Below the pieces are notes generated by a model, which was not told the DNA's origin, did no database searches, and worked only from the letters and a program-made list of their open reading frames with translations. Positions 53,033-61,869 of a DNA stretch of 64,000 bases are shown here, one piece after another (positions within the stretch are counted from its first letter, which is position 1; every line of letters begins with the position of its first letter). The DNA comes from JAENVT01 sp963720775. Lineage in GTDB: Bacteria; Actinomycetota; Acidimicrobiia; Acidimicrobiales; Ilumatobacteraceae. A program made the translations under genes and the position numbers. The stretch is from positions 620,001 to 684,000 of the forward strand of contig CAVRGR010000006.1 in the NCBI GenBank assembly GCA_963720775.1, in the 5' to 3' direction.

Positions 53033-53033
<1 letters not shown>
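50508..53033 (+). CDS. kdpD: KdpD osmosensitive potassium-channel sensor kinase (intact copy)
   Basis: An 841-residue KdpD. It has the N-domain with GAAPGVGKTY (about 12-21) and MIDEYAHTNAPGS, a USP-like domain, four membrane helices (about 375-480), a GAF-like segment, and the kinase core with phosphorylation site SHDLRTPLAS near residue 620. The ATP domain carries NVIANALRHGG and DRGPGIP. The ATG at 50508 is well placed. The stop overlaps the kdpE start (TGATG). It senses low K+ or osmotic stress and phosphorylates KdpE. It lies 3.5 kb from kdpFABC on the opposite strand, next to the B12 gene. Confidence 0.93.
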
Positions 53034-53725
<692 letters not shown>

Positions 53726-53751
53726 CCCGCTGCCCGTCAGGCCGCCGTCAG

Positions 53752-54330
53752 TCAGCCGGCTGGCGCAGGGACGATCGGCTTGTTGTTGGCGATGTCCTTG
53801 CCCAGCATCACCACGACCGTTGCGTCGCCGAGCCGGGCAGGCCCACCGGTGATCCACACCGGTGTTGGCATCCGGGTGACGAGGAGGCCTCCCATGGCGC
53901 GGCCGACCGAGGCGGCGACGTCGGCACCGGCAGGCATGAAGTAGACCTTGCTGACGTCGAGCTTCTCCTCCTCGCCGGCGCCGTTCGTCGGCTTGCCGAG
54001 GTGGAACCCGAGGTCGCTGAGCTCCTGGGTGAGCAGCGCCGCGGCGCCGGTGACGCCCGACGCGTTGGCAACGATGATCACTGCACCCTCGGTGATCAGA
54101 GGGATCGTGGTGCTCGTCGTTGTCGGCGGGATGGTGGTGGTCGACGTTGTCGTTGTGGTGGTCGAGGTGGTGGTTGTCGGCGGGATGGTCGTGGTCGTGC
54201 TCGTGGTCGGCGGGACCGTCGACGTGCTGGTGGTGGTCGTTGCCGCGTTGCCCGGACCGAACGTGCACCCGGCCAGCAGTGGGGCGAACGCGATCACAGC
54301 AAGGCTTGCGCGTCGCCACCTGGTCGCCAT
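53752..54330 (-). CDS. LytR C-terminal-domain lipoprotein with Thr-rich linker
   Basis: A 192-residue lipoprotein. The signal ends in a lipobox-like LLAGC (about Cys22). A low-complexity Thr/Ser/Pro linker (about 30-75) is followed by a LytR_C-type domain (VIIVANASGVTGAAALLTQE and LSDLGFHLGKPTN). LytR_C proteins act at the cell envelope, possibly in cell wall polymer attachment. The long Thr run is typical of surface-exposed, often glycosylated linkers in actinobacteria. The ATG at 54330 is used; the frame stays open upstream without homology. Confidence 0.75.
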   Translation of the reverse strand: MATRWRRASLAVIAFAPLLAGCTFGPGNAATTTTSTSTVPPTTSTTTTIPPTTTTSTTTTTTSTTTIPPTTTSTTIPLITEGAVIIVANASGVTGAAALLTQELSDLGFHLGKPTNGAGEEEKLDVSKVYFMPAGADVAASVGRAMGGLLVTRMPTPVWITGGPARLGDATVVVMLGKDIANNKPIVPAPAG

Positions 54331-54458
54331 CGCGCCGACAGTACCGCCGCCGATCCCGAACTGAACGGCACCCCGCCACACTCGAAGTACGGGCACGCGG
54401 GAGCAACCGGTCAAAGCCCGGTCGACGAATTCGCATCCCCCCGGTGAACCCAACCCGT

Positions 54459-55673
54459 TCACGCCACGCTTCTTTTGGGCGGGCCGGTGGTCATGATGGT
54501 GCCGTCGGGGAGTGTGATGGTGAGGGTGCGGTTCGGTTCGAGCCGGAGCAGCCAGCGGTCGTGGTGGATCTTGTGGTGGTGCTGTTCGCAGACGGGGAGC
54601 AGGTTGTCGAGATCGGTGGGGCCGTCGTGTTCCCACCAGATGACGTGATGCAACTTGGTGCGGCTGTAGCGCACGCAGCACCCAGGGATCGCACAGGTGG
54701 CGTAGACGGCGCCGAGGGCGCGTCGTTGGGCGCGGTTGGCCAGCCGGGTGCTGCGCCCGCGGTTCAAGTGGCCGGGAGCGTCGATGATGGCACCGTTGCG
54801 GACCACGACGGTGTGCACCGCGGCGCGAGTCGCGAGGTCGTCGAGAACTCGTTTGGGGAGCTCCACCGGCAGCCCCCAATCAACCGTTGGCCTGCCGTCG
54901 GGTTGCGGTTGGGTGTGATCGACGACCACGACGATCTCGGGTCGCCCGAGTTGCACACCGCCACCGTCGAGGAGCGCTTTCAAGGCCAGGGCGCGCAGGT
55001 AGGACTGCTTCTCCAACAGATCGGTGGCACAGCCGTCGGGTTGGCGGTCGTGGAACAGGGCTTGTACTTGGGCTTCGACACGGTTCTCCAACCACAGCAT
55101 CGTTTCCGGGTCCCACGTCGCCGTCCAGCGTCCCATGCCGGTGGGACGGTCCACCCACGAGTTCAGCCGCACCGCCAGCCGCTGCCGCTGCAACCGGGCG
55201 TCGGCGTCACCGTCGCGCTCCAACTGGCGGACCTCGGCACGCAGGGTGCGAGCGAACTCGTCGGGAGTCGAGTGCTCGGCGATCAGCAACAACCGGGGAG
55301 CCTGCTGCGCCAGCTGGTTGCGTTGCGCGGGTTCCAACTTCCGCAAGGCGTCGCCGACGATGTCGACGTGGTCACCGGTGACCCGCCCGTCGTCGAGCGC
55401 CGTCGAGAACGCTGGAGCCTGGTCGATCACCTCGGCGCGGCGCAGTACCTGCTCCGCCCCGCGTAGCGTCGACCGGCCGGCGTCGGCCAGCGATTTCTCA
55501 GGGAACGACGACACCTCGACAACACGACGAGCGAACGCCACTTCGCGGGCCTCGACCCACGACTTCAACCGGCGCAAATCACCAATCGCCGCCTCGACCA
55601 CGACCCGATCCGCGGCACCGGCATCGAGCGCCCCCACCCGCTCGACCAGCCCAAGGACCTCGCCCAACAACAT
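54459..55673 (-). CDS. DUF222 domain HNH endonuclease-like protein
   Basis: A 404-residue protein. DUF222 (about 1-300) is followed by an HNH motif (CAIPGCCVRYSRTKLHHVIW, WEHDGPTDLDNLLPVCEQHH). Zinc Cys residues and the HH..N..H pattern are present. This family is widespread and often multicopy in high-GC actinobacteria; it has been linked to homing-type or 13E12 repeat elements. Catalytic activity is plausible but unproven. No flanking repeat or insertion was noticed. Confidence 0.85.
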   Translation of the reverse strand: MLLGEVLGLVERVGALDAGAADRVVVEAAIGDLRRLKSWVEAREVAFARRVVEVSSFPEKSLADAGRSTLRGAEQVLRRAEVIDQAPAFSTALDDGRVTGDHVDIVGDALRKLEPAQRNQLAQQAPRLLLIAEHSTPDEFARTLRAEVRQLERDGDADARLQRQRLAVRLNSWVDRPTGMGRWTATWDPETMLWLENRVEAQVQALFHDRQPDGCATDLLEKQSYLRALALKALLDGGGVQLGRPEIVVVVDHTQPQPDGRPTVDWGLPVELPKRVLDDLATRAAVHTVVVRNGAIIDAPGHLNRGRSTRLANRAQRRALGAVYATCAIPGCCVRYSRTKLHHVIWWEHDGPTDLDNLLPVCEQHHHKIHHDRWLLRLEPNRTLTITLPDGTIMTTGPPKRSVA

Positions 55674-55726
55674 CCCACCATCATCGCAAAGGGGTGTTGC
55701 ACAGTGACCCGGTGGTCGGGGGAGAC

Positions 55727-56329
55727 TCAGGAATCGGCAGCGGCGATCGGACGGCCGACGGTCAACTGCGTGGCGACCGCTGGATCGAAGGTCTCACCGA
55801 GCTGATGATCGGCGTTGACTCCTACACCGTCGAGCACCTTGGCGAAGAAGCTGCGCGCCGCAGCTGCGAAGACGATGTCGGCGACGTCGTTGTCGGAGAG
55901 GCCCACTGCATGCAGCGCATCCACATCGTCTTGAGAGATGGAAGCAGCGTCGAGGGCGACCTTGCGAGCGAACGCCATGACGGCCTTGTCGGTCGGGTCG
56001 AGCGAGCCACCCTGGGGGTCGGCCGCGATCGCCAGCATCGTCGGTTCGTCCTTGCATGCGTCGCGAAGGAACTTCGAGTGCGCCGTCGTGCAGTACGTCG
56101 ACCGCAGAGCCCGCGCAGCCGCGATGGTGGCGATCTCGAAGCGGCGACGATCCATGCCGTCGCGCACGGCGCCGTTCAGCGCCGTCCAGGCGCGCGCCAC
56201 CTCGGGTCGTGACGCAAACGCTGCCGCGTAGTTCGGCAGGTATCCCCAACGAGCGGTCTGCTCGTCGTACCACTCGCGTACCTCGTCGTCGGCCGCGGCG
56301 TTCACAGGGTTGATGAGCACGTCAACCAT
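55727..56329 (-). CDS. AhpD-like carboxymuconolactone decarboxylase family protein
   Basis: A 200-residue helical protein of the peroxidase-related CMD/AhpD family. The active-site region reads STYCTTAHSKFL; it has one Cys and a His three residues later but not the CxxC of true AhpD. So a thiol-disulfide peroxidase partner role is uncertain. It is the last gene of an SDR, GNAT, AhpD-like operon, overlapping the GNAT gene by 8 bases. Length and helical pattern match the family. Confidence 0.8.
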   Translation of the reverse strand: MVDVLINPVNAAADDEVREWYDEQTARWGYLPNYAAAFASRPEVARAWTALNGAVRDGMDRRRFEIATIAAARALRSTYCTTAHSKFLRDACKDEPTMLAIAADPQGGSLDPTDKAVMAFARKVALDAASISQDDVDALHAVGLSDNDVADIVFAAAARSFFAKVLDGVGVNADHQLGETFDPAVATQLTVGRPIAAADS

Positions 56330-56846
56330 CTCCTTTCTCTTCGCTTGGTTTCACGCCGAGTGTCTTGGTCATCGATGTGCTGATCACCCGGTAGCCCAGC
56401 GAGTCGTACAGATGCCGAGCCCGGTCGTTGAAGCCGAAGACGTTGAGTCCGATCTCGGAATGGCCGGCGTCGACAGCTAGCCGCTCGGCGGCCAACATCG
56501 CCGCACGGCCCAAGCCACGCCCCTGATGTGGTTCGTGGATCTCGATGTCCCAGATGAACGCCGAGCCGGGCTTGTCCGAATGGGGACCGAACCAGATCGT
56601 GCCGACCTCGGTGCCGTCGCTGTCGAGGACGACCAGCACCGACATCCCCACCGTCTCGAGACCGTCAGGAAGCAACGCGGGGAACTGGTCACGTGCCGCG
56701 CTCAACGCCACCTCGAGCGGTTGGCCGGTCGCCTCAGCGACATCGTTCGCGTACGAGACGATCGAATGCTCGCTCCATGCGTCGAACTCGGTCGCCGTCA
56801 TGGATCGGAAGGTGACCTGGCTCTGGGCGCCATCCGCTGACGTCAT
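56322..56846 (-). CDS. GNAT-family N-acetyltransferase
   Basis: A 174-residue GNAT protein. The acetyl-CoA loop reads IEIHEPHQGRGLGRAAMLAA (Q/RxxGxG/A), followed by LNVFGFNDRARHLYDSLGYRV, a clear C-terminal GNAT signature. The N-terminal third is variable. The substrate is unknown. It starts within the ATGA overlap with the SDR gene at 56843-56846 and overlaps the next gene by 8 bases. Confidence 0.85.
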   Translation of the reverse strand: MTSADGAQSQVTFRSMTATEFDAWSEHSIVSYANDVAEATGQPLEVALSAARDQFPALLPDGLETVGMSVLVVLDSDGTEVGTIWFGPHSDKPGSAFIWDIEIHEPHQGRGLGRAAMLAAERLAVDAGHSEIGLNVFGFNDRARHLYDSLGYRVISTSMTKTLGVKPSEEKGDG

Positions 56847-57691
56847 TCCCCGATACTACGACCGACGAGCTCAGCGCTCACCCGCCAGAGCCGTTCGGCA
56901 GTCTGGTCGTCGTAGCTGCGCTTCGAGGAACGCTTCGGCGTGCTGTTGGCGAAGTAGAGGCCGGTCATCTGTTCGAGATCCGGCGAGGAAGCGACGGTGA
57001 TCGACGTCATCGAGCCTTGCATCGGCGACTTCATGAACGGCCGCACAAAGGGGACGAGGAGTCGCTGGATGAAGCCGGGATCTTCGGCTCCGAAACCCGT
57101 CCGCACGACCCCGGGATGCAGAGCGTTTGCGGTGACGGCGCCGGGTTCGAGCCTCTTGGCCAGTTCGTGGGTGAAGAGCACGTTGGCGAGCTTCGACTGA
57201 CTGTAGGCCCGTTGCCCGGAGTAGGCCCTCTCGCCCTGCAGGTCGTCGAAGTCGATCCGCCCGGCGGCGTGCGCCGCTGACGAGACGTTGACCACACGCG
57301 CCGGCGCGCTCTGTGTCAACCGGTCGAGGAGCAGGCTGGTGAGCAGGAACGAGGCGAGATGGTTGAGCGCGAACGTGTGCTCGAGGCCGTCGGCTGTGAC
57401 GTGCCGCGTCTTCCAGTATCCGCCGACGTTGTTCACCAGGACGTCGATCCGTGGTAGCGCGCCGAGCACCTCGTCGGCCAGCCGCCGCACCTCGGCCTGC
57501 GACGACAGGTCGGCGACGAACGCATCCACCTCACCAATGCCCGCAACACGAATCTCGGCAGCAGCGTCTTGGGTCCGCTCGGGGTCACGTCCGGTGATCG
57601 CGACTCGCGCTCCCAACACAGCCAAGCCGACCGCGGTCGCCCTGCCGATACCTCCGGTACCGCCTGTGATCAGCACTGTCTTGCCGACCAT
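56843..57691 (-). CDS. Short-chain dehydrogenase/reductase
   Basis: A 282-residue SDR. The NAD(P) loop is LITGGTGGIGRATAVGLA (about 6-23), NNVGG follows, and the catalytic Tyr and Lys are in YSQSKLANVL, with an upstream Ser in VNVSSAAH. It resembles the retinol dehydrogenase/WW-oxidoreductase-like group. I use the ATG at 57691; a GTG at 57712 would add seven residues, and the long upstream extension to 57787 lacks support. First gene of a three-gene operon. Confidence 0.85.
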   Translation of the reverse strand: MVGKTVLITGGTGGIGRATAVGLAVLGARVAITGRDPERTQDAAAEIRVAGIGEVDAFVADLSSQAEVRRLADEVLGALPRIDVLVNNVGGYWKTRHVTADGLEHTFALNHLASFLLTSLLLDRLTQSAPARVVNVSSAAHAAGRIDFDDLQGERAYSGQRAYSQSKLANVLFTHELAKRLEPGAVTANALHPGVVRTGFGAEDPGFIQRLLVPFVRPFMKSPMQGSMTSITVASSPDLEQMTGLYFANSTPKRSSKRSYDDQTAERLWRVSAELVGRSIGE

Positions 57692-57833
57692 CGACTTGCC
57701 GCGGTGACTCACGGCACCAGTGTGACGGCTGATCGCGCAGACACGACGTTTCCGGAGAAAGTCGTCGTGGTTGTCGTTTCCGCGCAACGGCCAAACGTCG
57801 TAGTCACGTAGCGTCTACCTCGAGGAGCACCAC

Positions 57834-58169
57834 ATGGAATACCTGCTGTTCATAGCGACCGATACCGAACCCGACTCATCGGCAGCCGCGGGTAACACGA
57901 TCGAGGCATGGGTCGAGGAGGGTGAGCGCCGCGGCATCCGCAAGCAGGGTGATCGGCTTCGACCACCGGAAGACGCGACGACGGTGCGAGTGCGCAACGG
58001 CGAGGTGCTCGTGACGGACGGACCGTTCACGGAGTCGAAAGAATGGATCGCCGGATACGACATCATCGAGTGCGCGGATCTCGACCAAGCAATCGACTAC
58101 GCCTCGCGACATCCGATGGCCCGGCACGGTCGGATCGAGATTCGGCCGGTCATGTTGTGGGAGGACTGA
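57834..58169 (+). CDS. YCII/DGPF-domain protein, partner of the ECF42 sigma factor
   Basis: A 111-residue YciI-like protein. The name-giving DGPF motif is at TDGPFTESKEWIAGYDIIEC, and the N-terminus MEYLLFIATDTEP is typical. Genes of this type stand next to ECF42 sigma factors throughout actinobacteria, as here, with a 13-base overlap. It probably modulates or works with the sigma factor, though no anti-sigma role is proven. AGGAG precedes the ATG by seven bases. Confidence 0.88.
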   Translation: MEYLLFIATDTEPDSSAAAGNTIEAWVEEGERRGIRKQGDRLRPPEDATTVRVRNGEVLVTDGPFTESKEWIAGYDIIECADLDQAIDYASRHPMARHGRIEIRPVMLWED

Positions 58170-59356
58170 CGGAAGTCGCAGAGGCGATTGCGGCCGCACA
58201 TCGGTCCGACTGGGGCCGGATCGTTGCCGGCCTCGTTCGGTTGACCGGTGATTGGACGCTGGCCGAAGACGCTACCCAGGATGCGTTCGCCGCGGCGCTG
58301 GCGCGGTGGCCGCACGACGGCATCCCCGGTCGGCCCGCCGCATGGTTGACAACGACGGCGCGCAACCGGGCGATCGACAGGCTGCGCTCGAAGTCGACCG
58401 AACAGTCCAAGCTCCGCGAGCTGCGGGTGGAGTTGGAGACCAGGGAGGAACATGACGCCGGCGACGACCGGCTCAGCCTCATCTTCACCTGCTGCCATCC
58501 CGCCCTGCCGCTCGCCGCCCGAGTCGCGCTGACGCTGCGCACGGTCGCGGGGCTCACGGTGGCCGACATCGCCGCGGCCTTCCTCGTGTCGGAGAGCACG
58601 ATGGCGCAGAGGCTGGTGCGGGCGCGACGCAAGATCGACCATGCGCGCATCCCCTATCGCGTTCCACCCGCGGAGCTGCTCGGCGAACGGCTCGACGGGG
58701 TGCTCGCGGTGCTCTACCTGGCCTTCAACACCGGCTACACCGACGTCGCCCAACGGAGTGTCGCCGCCACGGCGATCACGCTCACCGAAGCCGTCGTCGA
58801 ACTGATGCCGCTGGAGTCGGAGGCGCGTGGGCTGTTGGCGCTGATGCTCCTGCAGAACTCCCGGCGGCACGCGCGACTCAGCGACACCGGCGAACTGTTG
58901 ACGCTCGAAGAGCAGGACCGCTCGCGGTGGAACCGCGGCGACATCGACCGAGGCTCGGCGATGTTGGCGTCCGCGCAGGGCCGCGGCACGTATGTGCTCC
59001 AGGCAACGATTGCAAGATGCCATGCCGAAGCGCAGTCCGCAGCGTCGACCGACTGGTCGCGGATCGTCTCGCTCTACGACGAGCTCACGTTGTTGTCGCC
59101 ATCACCGATCATCTGGTTCAATCGGGCGATCGCGATCGGGATGCGCGACGGGCCCGACGCCGGCCTGGTGCTGCTCGACGACGTTCCGGCGCAGCTCGTC
59201 GGGTTCCGTCTCGTGCCGGTCGCCCAAGCCGATCTACTTCGTCGCGCCGGCCGCTTCCCGCAAGCTGCAGCTCGGTATCGCCAGGCCATTCCCCTAGCGA
59301 CCACCGATGCGGACCGCGCCCTGCTGCAACGTCGCCTCGCCGAGCTCCCCACCTAG
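58157..59356 (+). CDS. ECF42-family sigma factor
   Basis: A 399-residue ECF sigma factor. It has sigma-2 (GDWTLAEDATQDAFAAALAR with PAAWLTTTARNRAIDRLR), sigma-4 (TVADIAAAFLVSESTMAQRL) and the long C-terminal extension of ECF42 with TPR-like helices (LLALMLLQNSRRHAR; WFNRAIAIGM). The GTG at 58157 overlaps the DGPF gene. No anti-sigma gene is present, in keeping with the group. Its promoter motif is not certain; TGTCGT at 57772-57777 with CGTC at 57796-57799 upstream of the DGPF gene could be one, at low confidence. Confidence 0.88.
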   Translation: MGGLTEVAEAIAAAHRSDWGRIVAGLVRLTGDWTLAEDATQDAFAAALARWPHDGIPGRPAAWLTTTARNRAIDRLRSKSTEQSKLRELRVELETREEHDAGDDRLSLIFTCCHPALPLAARVALTLRTVAGLTVADIAAAFLVSESTMAQRLVRARRKIDHARIPYRVPPAELLGERLDGVLAVLYLAFNTGYTDVAQRSVAATAITLTEAVVELMPLESEARGLLALMLLQNSRRHARLSDTGELLTLEEQDRSRWNRGDIDRGSAMLASAQGRGTYVLQATIARCHAEAQSAASTDWSRIVSLYDELTLLSPSPIIWFNRAIAIGMRDGPDAGLVLLDDVPAQLVGFRLVPVAQADLLRRAGRFPQAAARYRQAIPLATTDADRALLQRRLAELPT

Positions 59357-59452
59357 CCCTCGGGCCGGAGAGATCCTCCAGCGCCGGCCACAGGTGGGCG
59401 GTGAGCTCGCGAAACGATGAGGTCCATCGCGCGCGACGGTACTGTGCCGGCA

Positions 59453-59836
59453 ATGGTGAGTGTCGACGAGGTCGCCGAAATGGCTCTGGCCTTGCCGCAG
59501 GTCAGGGAATCAGAACGTCACGGCCGGCGCACCTGGTTCGTCGCCGGTAAGGCGTTCGCGTGGGAACGGGCCTTCAGCAAGGCGGACCTCAAGCGATTCG
59601 GTGATGTGCCTCCGCCGGCGGGTCCGATACTCGCGGTGCGCGTCGAAGACCTCGGCGAGAAGGAGGCAGTGCTGGCCGCGCAGCCGACGTCGTTCTTCAC
59701 GATCCCGCACTTCGACGGATACTCCGCCGTTCTGATCCAGCTGAGGAAGGTTGGCAAGCGTGTCTTGCGAGAAGCGATCCTCGACGGCTGGTTGGCCTGC
59801 GCACCACCCCACCTGACGAAGGCATACACGAAGTGA
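59453..59836 (+). CDS. MmcQ/YjbR family protein
   Basis: A 127-residue MmcQ/YjbR-fold protein. It has ERHGRRTWFVAGKAFAWERA in the first third and SFFTIPHFDGYSAVLIQLRK later, the usual conserved stretches. The fold is related to DNA-binding and CyaY-like proteins and the function is unknown. The ATG at 59453 is used; the frame is open to 59417. It lies 96 bases after the ECF42 gene. Confidence 0.8.
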   Translation: MVSVDEVAEMALALPQVRESERHGRRTWFVAGKAFAWERAFSKADLKRFGDVPPPAGPILAVRVEDLGEKEAVLAAQPTSFFTIPHFDGYSAVLIQLRKVGKRVLREAILDGWLACAPPHLTKAYTK

Positions 59837-59874
59837 TCGGCGGCCCCGTCGGGGTTGGTTGACCCGTGCCGCAC

Positions 59875-60093
59875 TCAGATGATGTCGAGCGCCGTGACGT
59901 AGAGGATTCGTCCTGGCCCGGCGTTGACGATCAACACCTGGCTGCCCTTCTCGATCACCTCGGTGCCGTCGACGGATCTGGCGAAGTAGTACTCGGTTCC
60001 TCCGCGGATCTGCACGACGACCTCACCAGTGGAGTTCGGTGCGACCTTGCCGGAGACGGTACCCGTCTTGCCGATCAACGACCGCTCAGCCAT
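59875..60093 (-). CDS. NfeD-like OB-fold protein, flotillin partner
   Basis: A 72-residue protein resembling the soluble C-terminal OB domain of NfeD: LIGKTGTVSGKVAPNSTGEV, then VVQIRGGTEYYFARS and VLIVNAGPGRILYV. NfeD proteins cooperate with flotillins at membrane microdomains. The ATG at 60093 overlaps the flotillin remnant end by 8 bases. No membrane segment is present, so if functional it would need a partner. If the flotillin is broken, this may be on its way out too. Confidence 0.7.
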   Translation of the reverse strand: MAERSLIGKTGTVSGKVAPNSTGEVVVQIRGGTEYYFARSVDGTEVIEKGSQVLIVNAGPGRILYVTALDII

Positions 60094-60958
60094 TGGTACC
60101 GCCATCGGTGGGTGCATCGTTGCCCGACGCGTCGGCGACGCCGGTGGGTGCGGGCATCGCCGACCCGGCGCCGGCGGCGCCCTTCGGCACGAGCAGGCCG
60201 CGCAAGAACTCGAAACCGGCCATGCCCGACGACGCGACCTCCATGAGCGCGCGGTTCACGCCAGTGGCCCCGTCGAGCACGGTGAAGTTCTGGACGTGGG
60301 CGAAGGCGCCTGCCGCCTCGCGAACGATCTCCGGCCAATTCGCGGCGATCGACTGCATCGCCACCGCTTCGGGATTGGTGGCCAACGCCTCGGCGCGAGC
60401 ATTGATGGCCTTCGCCTCGGCGAGACCCTTGGCCTCGAGGGCATCGCCTTCCGCCAAGCCGACGGCTCGCGCCGCCTCAGCGTTGGCAAGACCGTTCGCA
60501 CGCGTTGCGTCGGCGTTGGCTTCACCTCGCGCCCGGGCGATGTCGGCTTCGGCGAGACCAGATTCGCGAGTGGCGGCGGCGCGCGCCGCGGCCTCTGCGA
60601 GGCCTCTGGCCTTGATGGCGTCGGCGCCGGCCAAACCCGTGGCGCGGGTGGCCGTGGCCTTCGCTTCGGCTTCCAACGTGGTTCGCTTGGCCTGCCCCCC
60701 GGCGGTGAGCTCGGCCACACGGCTGGCCGCTTCGGCGGCGGCGATGTCGGCGTCGCGTTGTGCTTCGGCCGGACGAATGATCGTTGCCACCAGAACCTGC
60801 TGCTGCTTGGCGGCTTCCGCAATTTTGGTTCGGGATGCCACTGCCGCAAGATGGGGAACCGGCGACCCCAAGATAGGGAACGCTCCCGATGTGGCGATTT
60901 CCGATGTTCCGTACCGTGCTGTGCGAGCCGGACCCTCCGGCCGGAAATGGAGAACCAA
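60086..60958 (-). pseudogene. 5'-truncated flotillin-like protein
   Basis: The open frame has 290 codons, but only residues after about 42 resemble flotillin: a long Ala/Glu/Arg-rich helical region starting SRTKIAEAAKQQQVLVATII and a C-terminus with MQSIAANWPEIVREAAGAF. Flotillins are usually about 450-500 residues with an N-terminal SPFH domain; about 250 N-terminal residues are absent. The first 40 codons cover sequence around the start of the gene at 60960 and have no SPFH features. So the SPFH part was deleted, with the junction near 60830-60900. Function is unlikely. Confidence 0.7.
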
Positions 60959-60959
60959 A

Positions 60960-61259
60960 ATGCCCCGCTACGTTGTGGAGCGAACATTCAACGACGGGCT
61001 CGACATCCCGCTCGACGACGACGGCGTCAAGGCCGTCAACTCTGTCGTGGCCACCAACGCCGATCACGGCGTCACGTGGGTCCACTCGTACGTGAGCGAC
61101 GATCGCCACAAGACGTTCTGCATCTATGACGGACCCTCGCCAGAGGCGATCCGCCAAGTTGCGATGCGCAACGCCCTGCCCGTCGACACGATCACCGAAG
61201 TTCGCGTCCTCGACCCGTACTTCTACCGCGGCAAGGGCGCCGGGTCCGATGCTTCGTAA
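60960..61259 (+). CDS. DUF4242 domain protein
   Basis: A 99-residue protein beginning MPRYVVERTFNDGLDIPLDD, followed by VTWVHSYVSDDRHKTFCIYD and ending LPVDTITEVRVLDPYFYR. This is the DUF4242 pattern (nickel-binding-like small fold). No function is established. GGAGA precedes the ATG. It overlaps the following secreted protein gene by 11 bases, so they are co-transcribed. Confidence 0.85.
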   Translation: MPRYVVERTFNDGLDIPLDDDGVKAVNSVVATNADHGVTWVHSYVSDDRHKTFCIYDGPSPEAIRQVAMRNALPVDTITEVRVLDPYFYRGKGAGSDAS

Positions 61260-61821
61260 GGTCGTCGCCGCAGCGCTCATCGTCACGGTCCTCGGCGGTG
61301 CCGCCGGCGTTGCCTACGCGTCGGGTGGGCATGGTCGCCTCAGCAAGGTGAAGCACGCCACCGCCAAGTACGAGAACTTGTCGGTCGCCCAGAAGGCGGG
61401 TTACGGCCTCCTGGTCGACGCCGCCGGCATCGCCTGCATCGACATGCCCGGCATGGGTGCTATGGGCATTCACTACGCGAACGGCGACCTCGTCGGTGAC
61501 GGCGAGATCGACGCCCTGAAGCCCGAGGCCGTCATCTACGAACCCGAAGCGCACGGGCGCATGCAGCTCGTTGCCCTCGAGTACGTCGTCTTCCAGGATG
61601 CGTGGGATGCTCATCACAGCTCACCACCAACGTTGTTCGGTCAGCAGTTCAACTTCACCCCGAGTGGAAACCGGTTTGGTCTGCCGGCCTACTACTCGTT
61701 GCACACCTGGATCTTCAAGCACAACCCGGCTGGCAAGTTCGCCATGTGGAACCCGGATGTGAGTTGCAGTCCGACCAAGGGACACGGGCATCAGCACGAC
61801 GCTCAGACGGCCGACAGCTGA
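61249..61821 (+). CDS. Secreted protein of unknown function
   Basis: A 190-residue protein with an N-terminal signal (MLRKVVAAALIVTVLGGAAG, Ala-x-Ala-type site near residue 25). The mature part has LVDAAGIACIDMPGMGAMGI, HYANGDLVGDGEID, YEPEAHGRMQLVALEYVVFQ and a C-terminal WIFKHNPAGKFAMWNPDV, ending in a His-rich tail. It resembles a conserved hypothetical family of proteins found in actinobacteria and proteobacteria; the two Cys might pair. Co-transcribed with the DUF4242 gene. No function can be assigned. Confidence 0.75.
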   Translation: MLRKVVAAALIVTVLGGAAGVAYASGGHGRLSKVKHATAKYENLSVAQKAGYGLLVDAAGIACIDMPGMGAMGIHYANGDLVGDGEIDALKPEAVIYEPEAHGRMQLVALEYVVFQDAWDAHHSSPPTLFGQQFNFTPSGNRFGLPAYYSLHTWIFKHNPAGKFAMWNPDVSCSPTKGHGHQHDAQTADS

Positions 61822-61869
61822 CGAGCAGCGGTGGTCGCCGGCGGGGCGACCACCGCTACAGTCCCGCGA

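Noticed and set aside
54110..54250. Low-complexity GT-rich repeat that could be a DNA repeat element
   Set aside because: It encodes the Thr-rich linker of the LytR_C lipoprotein on the minus strand and needs no other explanation.
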